Source: Dehalococcoidia bacterium
GTDB lineage: Bacteria > Chloroflexota > Dehalococcoidia > Lucifugimonadales > Lucifugimonadaceae
DNA length: 64,000 bases
Reading direction: 5' to 3'
Assembly (NCBI GenBank): GCA_022819585.1
Contig: JAJEGY010000001.1
Span: forward strand, 1-64,000
Of this stretch, positions 55,378 to 64,000 are shown piece by piece. The notes beneath the pieces were generated by a model. It was given only the letters and a program-made list of their open reading frames with translations. It was not told where the DNA came from and searched no databases. The translations under genes were made by a program, and so were the position numbers. Positions within the stretch are counted from its first letter, which is position 1. Each line of letters opens with the position of its first letter.

Positions 55378-56106
55378 ATGAGTTTGACTCGCAGGTTTAG
55401 AACACCCGATACTTCCGGTTGGGCGGTACTGGTCCTCGGCATCATCTTCGCCGCCTGCCTCCCCATCTTCATCATCGCCATCAACGTCGGATACATCACA
55501 CACTCCGACTGGCTATATACCTACAACTGGTGGCGCAACGGCATCCCAGACCGAACCGGCCTGCCCATCCAAGAACTAGACTCCGCCGCCGACCAGATCA
55601 AAGACTACTTCCAAAACGACGCCGAACGACTCGACGTCAGAGTCAACACATCCCGCGGCACCGCCAGCCTGTTCGAAGAGCGCGAAATCCTCCACATGAT
55701 CGACGTGAAGGACCTGATGCAAATCGTCTCTGCAGTCTCCATCTGGACCGGCATAATCCTAGCCTTAACCGCCGCCACCGGTCTAGCCATCCGCCGCCAC
55801 CAATTCTGGTTATCCCTCTCCAGATGGCTAAGATACACCGCCCTCATCTGGGGCATCGCCATCGCCGCAATCCTAATCATCGCCGTCATCGACTTCACAT
55901 GGATCTTCACCCAGTTCCACCTCCTCAGCTTCGCCAACGACCTCTGGCAGCTAGACCCCTTCCGCCACTATCTGCTCCTCCTATTCCCCGAACGCTTCTT
56001 CCTAGAAGCCACCCTCTTCATCGCCCTCCTGACCATCATCGAATTCATCGGCCTATACGTCGGCTCTCGATTAATGGAAATCCGCTTCTCAAACCCTCAG
56101 TCGTAA
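55378..56106 (+). CDS. DUF1461/TIGR01906-like integral membrane protein
   Basis: Four TM segments with a large N-terminal extracytoplasmic loop; FEEREILHMIDVKDLMQ. Confidence 0.7.
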   Translation: MSLTRRFRTPDTSGWAVLVLGIIFAACLPIFIIAINVGYITHSDWLYTYNWWRNGIPDRTGLPIQELDSAADQIKDYFQNDAERLDVRVNTSRGTASLFEEREILHMIDVKDLMQIVSAVSIWTGIILALTAATGLAIRRHQFWLSLSRWLRYTALIWGIAIAAILIIAVIDFTWIFTQFHLLSFANDLWQLDPFRHYLLLLFPERFFLEATLFIALLTIIEFIGLYVGSRLMEIRFSNPQS

Positions 56107-56633
56107 ACGATATTCGAGACCACCTCGCACTCCGGATCCTTACCCAATATCAACTCGCGCCCGTCAAGAAATCCCAACTCCACCAAAAACACCTGCCCAA
56201 CTACCTTAGCCCCCTGCCCCTCGACCAGCTCCGCCGCCGCAACCGCCGTCCCTCCAGTTGCCAACAAGTCATCAATAATCACCACCCGCTGACCCTCCGA
56301 CAACGCATCCGACCGAACCTCAACCGTCGACGCCTCCGAATACTCCAACGAGTACTCCTTCTGAACAGTCGGAGGCGGCAACTTCCCACGTTTCCTCACT
56401 AACACCAACGGCAACCCCAACCGATCCACCACCGGCGACGCGAAGATAAACCCCCTCGCATCAATCGCCGTAACCGCATCCGGGGCCAACTCCTCGACCC
56501 GTGCCGCAAACCAATCGATCGCCGCACGAAACGCCCGAGGCTCAGCCATCAACGGCGTCAAATCCTTGAACTGAATCCCCGGCTGCGGATAGTCCGGAAC
56601 ATTCCGCACCCATTCCTTCAGGTCCACACTCAT
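56097..56633 (-). CDS. apt: Adenine phosphoribosyltransferase
   Basis: VPDYPQPGIQFKDLTPLMAEP; DARGFIFASPVVDRLGLPLVLVRKRGKLP; VVIIDDLLATGGTAVAAAELV. Confidence 0.97.
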   Translation of the reverse strand: MSVDLKEWVRNVPDYPQPGIQFKDLTPLMAEPRAFRAAIDWFAARVEELAPDAVTAIDARGFIFASPVVDRLGLPLVLVRKRGKLPPPTVQKEYSLEYSEASTVEVRSDALSEGQRVVIIDDLLATGGTAVAAAELVEGQGAKVVGQVFLVELGFLDGRELILGKDPECEVVSNIVYD

Positions 56634-57838
56634 TGCCCGTAAATCTCCGTCTCAGGATAAAAATCGCTCCACGCAAACCAGAACACATTCACCGCATGAA
56701 CAGGACTCAATCGCGTACCCTGATAGTCCCCGCTCCACGCCTGACCATTCAACGGCAACCACTGCGAACCCGACGCCTCATCCACCATCCACCTCTTCGC
56801 CACGCCATCGACCTCATCCTCGACCATCAACGAAAACTCCAAAACTTCCTCATCCACAACCCTTGAATACGCCAACGCCGTAGTCGTCTGAGAATCGTAG
56901 TAAATCACCACCGACTCCCCATTCACCTCAGTATTCACAACCTCCGCCTCCTGCAACGCAACGTGCGGAAACGCTACCGCACCATCATCAAATCCCAACC
57001 CAAGCACCAGCTCCTTCCCATACAACCGCTCATCCCGGTTCGTCTCCCCGATCACGCCCGCATCTCCGCGCATGTAGTACGTCGTGTACGGATCAACGCT
57101 CGACTGGCCCTTCAACAACGCCTTAGTCTCCGGGAACCTCGCCTTCCACTCAGCCCAAGTAGTCAACACCAACGGCACATTCTCCAGCTTCACACCCTTG
57201 AACTCGCCATCGATACCCTCCGAGAGAAAATGACTCCATAGCGAACGCGTCTGCCGGTCGTACATGATCAACGCATTCATCGTCAGCTTCCCCGACACTC
57301 CGAACGTTAGCTCTTGCCCGTTCACAACTCTGGAATACCCGATCCCAGTGAAGCAGAGCGGTCACCAAGTAACCGCGATCGGTTTACCCCCCACAACATC
57401 ATTCACAATCTCATGGCTGCTCAGCAACGGCACCGAATACGCCCGAGCATCACCATCTATCTCGACGCCAAGCACCAACTCGTGGTCCTTGTAAAACATG
57501 CTCGCCTTCTCAAGATCAGGGAAGAAGCCAGGATTGTCTATCGCCGGAATCGCATCAAACGGCAACAACGTCACAACATCCAGATCCCGCTCAGGAGCCA
57601 CCTCCGCAACAGGCGCTTCTGTTGCCGCCGGAGCTTCCGTAGGCTCTGGCGCAGTCGTCGCTGTTGGCACCTCAGGCTCTGACGTCGGAGTATCCAGTGG
57701 GGGAGAGACACTCGTGGCAGTTGGCTCCATCTCCCGTGCTACAGTAGCAACCCCCGCATCATCACTCCCACATGCCACTACGACAACCGCAAGCACACCA
57801 ACGACCAACGCAATTCGAACTTTGCGGAAGGCATTCAT
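56630..57838 (-). CDS. DUF3179-family predicted lipoprotein, candidate selenoprotein (in-frame UGA 57364-57362)
   Basis: N-part MNAFRKVRIALVVGVLAVVVVACGSDD...YSVPLLSSHEIVNDVVGGKPIAVTW, then TGA, then in the same frame PLCFTGIGYSRVVNGQELTFGVSGKLTMNALIMYDRQTRSLWSHFL...; VVAC lipobox. Confidence 0.88.
57321..57352 (-). promoter_or_regulatory. Putative bacterial SECIS hairpin of the DUF3179 gene
   Basis: UUCAC + UGGGAU, loop CGGGU, AUUCCA + bulge GAGUU + GUGAA; loop begins 21 nt after the UGA with G in its second position. Confidence 0.62.
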
Positions 57839-57895
57839 TTCTCTACATTTCCACAGCCGCGCCCTGCGCCTTCCCACAACCGCCATCCACACACC

Positions 57896-59164
57896 TTGCA
57901 GTCCCGCCGCTGTGATTATGATACGCATTACAGACACTCCAAGGATTGCCGCAACACCACATCCAACTCTTTCCAGAGGCACAACATCCACCTCACACGC
58001 ATAAAACTCAGCGGTTTCCGCAACCACGTCGACACCGATATCAACCTCTCACCCGGCCTCGTCGTCTTCACCGGCGCTAACGGACACGGCAAGAGCGGAC
58101 TGCTCGAAGCCGTCCACATGCTTTCCGTAGGTAAATCCCTACGCGCCAGCAACGACCGCGAGATCGTCAACCACGGAATCGCTCGAGACGGCGGACACGT
58201 CCAAGCACTCGGTGTCTTCAACAGCGGACCCGAATCCGTCCGCGCACAATTCGACCTCCAAATCGCTCCGAGCACCACCGAGAACTTCAACCGCCTGAAC
58301 GTCCAATCCAAAGAATGGCGAATCAACGGCGTCAAAGTCCCTCCCGTCGAATTCGTCGGACGCGCCAACGTCGTCATCTTCGAAGCCGCCGACCTACAAC
58401 TCGCTTTCGGCGCCGCAACCGTCAGACGCCGTTACCTCGACATACTCATCGGACAATTCGACACCGAATACGTCCAAACTCTCCTCCGCCTGAACCGAGT
58501 CCGATCCAGCCGTAACGCCCTCCTCCGGGGAACCTTCGAAGTCCAAGACTTCGAGGAGGAGATAGCCTTCTGGGACTCCCGATTCTGCGAAGAAAGCGCA
58601 AAGATCATCCAGACCCGCAGAGAAGTCATGGAACTCCTCCAATCAAGAGCCGTTCCCGTCCATTCCGAACTCAGCGAAGGCGAAACTCTATACCTAACTT
58701 ACCTGCCAAATCTAGGATCCACCGCTCGTTCCGCCGAATCAAACTCCCTCACCGGCACCGACCTCCGCAACCACATCTACACCTCTCTGATGGCATCCAA
58801 GCGCAAAGAACAATCCGCCAACCACATGGTCATCGGCCCACACCTAGACGACTTCCGCATCGACATCGCCAACGCCCCATCCCGTCGATATGCCTCACGT
58901 GGCCAAGCACGCACCGCAGCCCTCTCACTACGACTAGCCGAAGCATCCCTAGTCTCCGAATTCACAAAACGCGACCCAATAATCGCATTCGACGACGTCC
59001 TTTCCGAAATGGACAGCCGACGCAGAGCCACCATTCTAGATCGCGCCTCCCAATACGAACAAACCCTCCTAACTGTCACCGACGACGCCCTAGTCGGACG
59101 CCAAAGACTACGCAACGCCCAAAACTTCCGGGTACTCCACGGAAACGTAACCCCATTCAGGTAA
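57896..59164 (+). CDS. recF: DNA replication and repair protein RecF
   Basis: LTRIKLSGFRNHVDTDINLSPGLVVFTGANGHGKSGLLEAVHMLSVGKSLR; FDDVLSEMDSRRR; true start probably internal, near HLTRIKLSGF. Confidence 0.92.
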   Translation: MQSRRCDYDTHYRHSKDCRNTTSNSFQRHNIHLTRIKLSGFRNHVDTDINLSPGLVVFTGANGHGKSGLLEAVHMLSVGKSLRASNDREIVNHGIARDGGHVQALGVFNSGPESVRAQFDLQIAPSTTENFNRLNVQSKEWRINGVKVPPVEFVGRANVVIFEAADLQLAFGAATVRRRYLDILIGQFDTEYVQTLLRLNRVRSSRNALLRGTFEVQDFEEEIAFWDSRFCEESAKIIQTRREVMELLQSRAVPVHSELSEGETLYLTYLPNLGSTARSAESNSLTGTDLRNHIYTSLMASKRKEQSANHMVIGPHLDDFRIDIANAPSRRYASRGQARTAALSLRLAEASLVSEFTKRDPIIAFDDVLSEMDSRRRATILDRASQYEQTLLTVTDDALVGRQRLRNAQNFRVLHGNVTPFR

Positions 59165-59228
59165 CCATCACTACCAAACTTTGTAAACTGCTTTCAGCAA
59201 ATCCACTCACTCCCTAACCCATCCAACC

Positions 59229-60500
59229 GTGCCCAACCGAACCAAATACATCACCGCCGACCGAGTAGCAAACTTCCAAATGAACGGTTGGATCCACAAC
59301 GCTGCCGTCCGCATCGTCGAAAACAAAATCGACGACACCCTCCCCATCGACCAACTCCCATCAGACGCCGCCGATAACTCAGAAATCATCCACCTCGGCG
59401 ATGTCTCCCTCATCCCCGGCCTAGTCGACGCCCACTGCCACATGCACTGCAGCGCCACCGCCGACGCCCAAGCTCTCGCTCTCGCCGAAAAAGACGACAT
59501 CCAGCGCCTAACCATGCGCGCTGTCTCCGCAATGCGAAAAGCCGTCCTCGCAGGAACAACCACCGTCCGAGACATCGGCTCACGAAACGAAGTCGCATTC
59601 CCCATCAAACAAGCCATCAAAGACGGCGCAATCCCCGGCCCCCGCCTTCTCGTCACCGGCACCCCGATCACCATCACCGCTGGCCACTGCTGGTTTTTCG
59701 GGACCCAGGCCGACACCGCCGACGAAGTCGCCAAAGCCGTCCGAAACCAGATCCGACAAGGCGCCGACGCCATCAAAGTCATGTCCACCGGCGGAATGTT
59801 CACACCCACCGCCAATCCTCGCCAACCTCAATATCCCGCAGAAACATTAGCCGTCGCCGTCCGAGAAGCCGCCAGATCCGGCATCACCGTCGCCGCACAC
59901 TGTCTGTCTGCCGATGGAGTCAAGAACTGCGTCGAGGCGAATGTGCACAACCTGATCCACGCCCGGTGGTACTCGCAAGACCCGTCCAAGGGATTGGAGT
60001 TCGACTTAGACACCGCGAAGCGCATGGCAGACCAAGGCCAATGGGTAGACCCCACTATCGGCCATGGAATGCTCGGTGAAGAAGCAACCGCCAGAGGCGA
60101 AGCACCTCCAAGATCGGTGCATTGGTCAGTAGCTAGTTCGGATGTCGACAACGAGGAACATTACGAAACCCTGAACCAGATGCGAGACCTAGGCGCACGG
60201 TTCACCAATGGGCTCGACATGGGCATGGCGCACGGCACACACGACCGCTCAGCCGCAAACGCATGGGCCGCCGTGGAACTCCTAGGTTGGGACAATTGGG
60301 ACGCCCTCAGAATGGCAACCATCGACACCGCCGAAGCCCTAGGCCTAGACAACCAAATCGGCTCCATAACCCCCGGCAAAACCGCCGACCTAGCCGCCTT
60401 CAACGGAAACCCCGCCAAAAACATCCGCGACATGGACCGAGCATCCACCGTAATCCAAAACGGAAACATCATCAAACTCAACAACGTCGCATTGGTGTGA
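59229..60500 (+). CDS. Amidohydrolase (imidazolonepropionase-like)
   Basis: LIPGLVDAHCHMHCSATAD; GTTTVRDIGSRNE; SITPGKTADLAAFNGNP; GTG start. Confidence 0.9.
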   Translation: MPNRTKYITADRVANFQMNGWIHNAAVRIVENKIDDTLPIDQLPSDAADNSEIIHLGDVSLIPGLVDAHCHMHCSATADAQALALAEKDDIQRLTMRAVSAMRKAVLAGTTTVRDIGSRNEVAFPIKQAIKDGAIPGPRLLVTGTPITITAGHCWFFGTQADTADEVAKAVRNQIRQGADAIKVMSTGGMFTPTANPRQPQYPAETLAVAVREAARSGITVAAHCLSADGVKNCVEANVHNLIHARWYSQDPSKGLEFDLDTAKRMADQGQWVDPTIGHGMLGEEATARGEAPPRSVHWSVASSDVDNEEHYETLNQMRDLGARFTNGLDMGMAHGTHDRSAANAWAAVELLGWDNWDALRMATIDTAEALGLDNQIGSITPGKTADLAAFNGNPAKNIRDMDRASTVIQNGNIIKLNNVALV

Positions 60501-60506
60501 ACAAAC

Positions 60507-60580
60507 CTAGGGTTCCCCCACTCGTGGGGGAAATGTCCGAAGGACAAAGGGGGATGCCCATCCAACTGCCACATCTGAGC
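60507..60580. repeat. Double-hairpin intergenic element
   Basis: TTCCCCCAC TC GTGGGGGAA followed by TGTCC GAA GGACA, then AAGGGGGATGCCCATCC...GCCACAT, resembling 319-350. Confidence 0.45.
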
Positions 60581-60689
60581 CTATACAAAGGCTTAGTGTG
60601 TCGTCAGGATAGTTGCCTCTCATAGCTTGGCAGAAGCTAAAATATGTGGTAACAAGGGTTAAGCGAAAGTTCGAAGTCAGACGAGACCA

Positions 60690-60938
60690 ATGGCCACTGA
60701 ACAACAAGATGTCGCCGCTGTGTTGGAGCAATTCGAGAAAGACCGCCGCTACATCGAATCGCACTGGGATGAGTTACTAGATCAACACCTAGGTCGGTGG
60801 GTTGTTGTGTATGGAGAAGAGTTGGTGGGAGAAGGTGCAACGTTACCCGACGCGCTTGATGAGGCACGACCGAAGTGCGCCATCGAAAATGCCGCAGTTG
60901 AGTTCATTACGGACGAACCCCGCAACATGCTTCTGTGA
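60690..60938 (+). CDS. Small DUF5678-like protein
   Basis: FEKDRRYIESHWDELLDQHLGRWVVVYGEELVGEGATLPDALDEA. Confidence 0.65.
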   Translation: MATEQQDVAAVLEQFEKDRRYIESHWDELLDQHLGRWVVVYGEELVGEGATLPDALDEARPKCAIENAAVEFITDEPRNMLL

Positions 60939-61378
60939 GTCAGATCAACGGAAGATTTCGGGAGCAGGAACCCCTCCCGTCACCGTTGGTCACAGCCGTC
61001 GTTGAGATCCCGAATCTGGGCGTCTCAGCATCTGTGGAGTTCTTGGTCGATACAGGCGCAGCGCGAACGGTAATCCACCCTGGGGATGTGCTCAAGTTTG
61101 GGATTGACATCGTAACCTACGCCGCTCATGCATGTCCCCGTACCTTTTCCGGCGTTGGCGGCGAAGCCTCCTATGGCGTTGAAGATGCGATACTGCATTT
61201 CAAGAACGTCAAGGCCAACCTCCGCACCTTTATCGGTCCACTGGATCCATGTCAGTTTGATTTCGCTTTGAACAAGAACGTCCCATCGCTCTTAGGTCGT
61301 GATTTTCTCAATCAAGGACGATTGATCGTAGACTACGAGAACAACGAACTCTCTTTCGAGATGCGTCCAGCTATATAA
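60935..61378 (+). CDS. Retropepsin-like aspartic protease
   Basis: VEFLVDTGAARTVIHPGDV (DTGA) and SLLGRDFLNQGRLIVDY; overlaps the upstream stop by 4 nt. Confidence 0.8.
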   Translation: MSQINGRFREQEPLPSPLVTAVVEIPNLGVSASVEFLVDTGAARTVIHPGDVLKFGIDIVTYAAHACPRTFSGVGGEASYGVEDAILHFKNVKANLRTFIGPLDPCQFDFALNKNVPSLLGRDFLNQGRLIVDYENNELSFEMRPAI

Positions 61379-61559
61379 GCAACTCGAAACGCGACGGAAT
61401 TGACTGTTTGCGCGGTAACGTCAGTTTGGCGCCACCGCCACCGCCGGTATCGTCGCCAGTATCTTGATCGACGTCCTAAACAGCTGATTTATCACCCTTC
61501 GATCTTTCCTTTTTCTCGGGAGCGCGACTAACAATCGCCTTTTATGATTCTCAATCGAA

Positions 61560-62441
61560 ATGATCATCGACGCCCTAACCCATATCCTCCCTCCTTACTT
61601 CAACGAACACCGCGACGAAGCTCTCGCCAGCGACCGCACATTCGCCGAACTCTTCGCCAACCCCAAAGCCCGTATCGTCCAGGCCGAACACCTCCTCGAA
61701 GAGATGGAACGTTCGGAGGTCGACCGATCCGTAATCGCCGGATTCGGATGGACCGACCAAGAGTTAGCCAAACGCTCCAACGACTACCTCTTGGAATGTG
61801 CCTCCAAACATCCCGACATCCTCATTCCCCTCTGCAGCGTCAATCCCTTATGGCCCAATGACGCCGCACCCAGAGAAGCCGAACGCTGCCTGAACTTCGG
61901 CGCACGAGGCATCGGCGAACTACACGCCGACACTCAAGGTTGGGTCGATCTTCCTTACAACTGCCTAGACGACATAATGTCCGTCGCCCGACAATACGTC
62001 GAAAACCGCAACAAAATCGCATTCGTCGTAGTCCACGGCTCAGAACCCCTCGGACATACATACCCCGGCAAAGGCACAATGACCCCTGACCGCCTACTCC
62101 AACTCGCCGCCAGATTCCCCGACAATTCCTTCATCTTCTCCCACTTCGGCGGCGGACTACCCATCTACGAACACATGCCCGAAGTCAAACCAGCCCTCGC
62201 CAACGTCGCATTCGACACCGCCGCCGCCCCATTCCTCTACAACTCCGACATCTACTCCACAATCGAAAGCCTAGTCGGTGGAACCCGCATCTTCTTCGCC
62301 AGCGACTTCCCTCTAATCACCCAACGCCGCGCGCTTGAACACCTCCGAAACTCCGAACTGACCCTATACAGGCAGAAGATGATCTTGGAGGTCGCCGGTC
62401 AGTTGTATGATTTCTCTCGTTCTCCAAATACCCGACTCTGA
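61560..62441 (+). CDS. Amidohydrolase family 2 (ACMSD-like) metal-dependent hydrolase
   Basis: MIIDALTHILPPYFNEH; GARGIGELHADTQGW; FIFSHFGGGLPIYEHM; FFASDFPL. Confidence 0.88.
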   Translation: MIIDALTHILPPYFNEHRDEALASDRTFAELFANPKARIVQAEHLLEEMERSEVDRSVIAGFGWTDQELAKRSNDYLLECASKHPDILIPLCSVNPLWPNDAAPREAERCLNFGARGIGELHADTQGWVDLPYNCLDDIMSVARQYVENRNKIAFVVVHGSEPLGHTYPGKGTMTPDRLLQLAARFPDNSFIFSHFGGGLPIYEHMPEVKPALANVAFDTAAAPFLYNSDIYSTIESLVGGTRIFFASDFPLITQRRALEHLRNSELTLYRQKMILEVAGQLYDFSRSPNTRL

Positions 62442-62470
62442 CCCCAATCGAACCAAGGACTCCCACACCT

Positions 62471-63463
62471 ATGGCACTCCTCCTAAACCGATCCGATGTC
62501 CAGCAAGTCTTGACGATGGGCAAGGCCATCGACGCCGTCGAGGCCGCTTTCGGCGAACTCGCTAACGAAACCGCCGAAATGCCTCCCCGAACCGTCATGA
62601 TCGACCCCGCAGTCGGCGGATGGATCGCATACATGCCCGCATACATCAAGACCAGCGGATCTCTAGGCATCAAAGCAGTAACCGTATACAAAGACAACCC
62701 AGCCAAATTCGACCTCCCAACAACCATCGGCACCATCCTCGTACAAGACAACAAGACCGGCGAAGTCGTCGCCGCAATGGACGGTGGATACCTCACCGCT
62801 GTCCGAACCGGTGCCGTCTCCGGCGTCGCCACCCGACACATGGCCAGACCCGACTCCAAAGTCGGTGGCGTCCTCGGCGCAGGCGTTCAAGCCCGACAGC
62901 AAGCCATCGCCATCGCCGAAGCATCAAACATCGAAACAATCCTCACCTTCTCACTAGACGACGAAGAATCACGCCGAGAATTCGCCGAATGGGTAGCCGA
63001 CCAGACCGGCATCGAAACCCGACTCGCCGAAAGCGGCGAAGCACTATGCCGAGAGTCCGACATCGTAGCCCTAGCAACCACCGCCGCAAACCCCATCGTC
63101 AGCGCAGACTGGTGGAAACCCGGAGCACACATCAACGCCATCGGGTCACACGCCCCCGGTGTCCGAGAACTCGACACCGCAACTATCCAACAAGCCCGGA
63201 TCATCTGCGACCAGCTAGAAGCTTGCAAAGCCGAAGCCGGAGACCTCCAAATACCCGTTGAAGACGGCGACTACTCATGGTCAGACATCGCAGGAAACCT
63301 AGGCGACGTAGTAAACGGCACAACCCCAGGCCGAACCTCCAACACCGAAGTAACCCTCTTCAAATCCGTAGGCCTAGCAATCCAAGACATCTCTTGCGCA
63401 ACCCTCGTATACAACGAAGCCCAAGCCAACAAAATAGGCCAAAACTTCAACTTCTCCGCATAA
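62471..63463 (+). CDS. Ornithine cyclodeaminase / mu-crystallin family protein
   Basis: AAMDGGYLTAVRTGAVSGVATRHMARPDSKVGGVLGAGVQARQQ. Confidence 0.93.
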   Translation: MALLLNRSDVQQVLTMGKAIDAVEAAFGELANETAEMPPRTVMIDPAVGGWIAYMPAYIKTSGSLGIKAVTVYKDNPAKFDLPTTIGTILVQDNKTGEVVAAMDGGYLTAVRTGAVSGVATRHMARPDSKVGGVLGAGVQARQQAIAIAEASNIETILTFSLDDEESRREFAEWVADQTGIETRLAESGEALCRESDIVALATTAANPIVSADWWKPGAHINAIGSHAPGVRELDTATIQQARIICDQLEACKAEAGDLQIPVEDGDYSWSDIAGNLGDVVNGTTPGRTSNTEVTLFKSVGLAIQDISCATLVYNEAQANKIGQNFNFSA

Positions 63464-63479
63464 CCCCTTCGAGAACTAA

Positions 63480-63625
63480 CAAGGGGAGCGGAAACCCCGT
63501 AGGGGCCGTTCGAGAACGGCCCGGGGGAGGGGCTGCGAAGGAAGCGAAGCGCCCTTCGCAGAGTGAGGGACGGGTCTGACCCGCACAGTGCAGGCGCATT
63601 CCTGGCTCCGGGTAAATGCCAGAGG
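63480..63625. repeat. Multi-hairpin intergenic element
   Basis: GGGCCGTTC GA GAACGGCCC; CTGCGAAGG...CCTTCGCAG; GGGTC T GACCC. Confidence 0.5.
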
Positions 63626-63675
63626 AGCAGTTAGGAATCCCAGCAAATATCATTGACTCCCGCAAGGGAGACAAA

Positions 63676-64000
63676 ATGACCGCCAACGACAATCACAACG
63701 TAACCATCCACGACATCCGCACCATCATGACCGAACCGGACAATATCCGGCTCGTAATCGTCAAAATAGAAACCTCCGAACCCGGACTCTACGGCGTCGG
63801 ATGCGCAACCTTCACCCAGCGACCATCGACCGTCAAAGCCGCCGTCGACGACTACCTCAAACCCTTCCTCATCGGACGAAACGTCGCCGACATCGAAGAC
63901 ATCTGGCAGTCCTCATACGTCTCCTCATACTGGCGCAACGGCCCCGTCCTCAACAACGCCCTCTCCGGCGTAGACCAAGCCCTCTGGGACATCAAAGGCA
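63676..64000 (+). CDS. Enolase-superfamily (mandelate racemase / mannonate dehydratase-like) protein, truncated by the window end
   Basis: Read by hand: [50 protein letters not shown]...[15 protein letters not shown]. Confidence 0.85.
   Translation, partial: MTANDNHNVTIHDIRTIMTEPDNIRLVIVKIETSEPGLYGVGCATFTQRPSTVKAAVDDYLKPFLIGRNVADIEDIWQSSYVSSYWRNGPVLNNALSGVDQALWDIKG

Noticed and set aside
56630-58027. Reading the two DUF3179 ORFs as a frameshifted or nonsense-mutated pseudogene
   Set aside because: They are in the same frame with exactly one TGA at a motif Cys position, followed by a hairpin, in a genome that encodes a Sec-type SelD.

Overview
The window looks like a chromosomal segment of a high-GC bacterium, possibly Chloroflexota-like; that assignment is impressionistic, from gene content and style only. 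It carries mostly housekeeping and metabolic genes: ligA-pth, serS, lysS, rsmD-coaD, arsM-like, DUF35/thiolase, panB, purE-purK, a TrkA-type K+ channel, IlvD/Edd, a livGFHM-type ABC transporter, a xanthine-dehydrogenase-family subunit, a fused trehalose-6-P synthase/phosphatase, a large FtsX/MacB-type export system, a DegP-like protease, rpoD-dnaG-dgt-glmS-plsC-cmk, holB-like, lysA, selD, mazG, apt, recF, amidohydrolases and ornithine cyclodeaminase. The main discovery candidate is selenocysteine decoding. (1) The selD reading frame extends upstream through an in-frame UGA (52841-52843) in the motif SCAGUAGK. (2) A DUF3179-family predicted lipoprotein (56630-57838, minus strand) looks split into two ORFs, but both are in the same frame and are separated by one UGA. 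That UGA replaces the first Cys of the family's CPLC-like motif (VTW-U-PLC). Both UGAs are followed by hairpins with bacterial-SECIS-like geometry. Other leads are an AbrB-like domain fused to an ABC ATPase, degenerate repeats inside the RpoD non-conserved region, DNA-strand GC-skew domains that ignore gene orientation, a hairpin-dense unassigned region at the left edge, and dispersed palindromic repeats. No tRNA, rRNA, CRISPR array or transposase was recognised.
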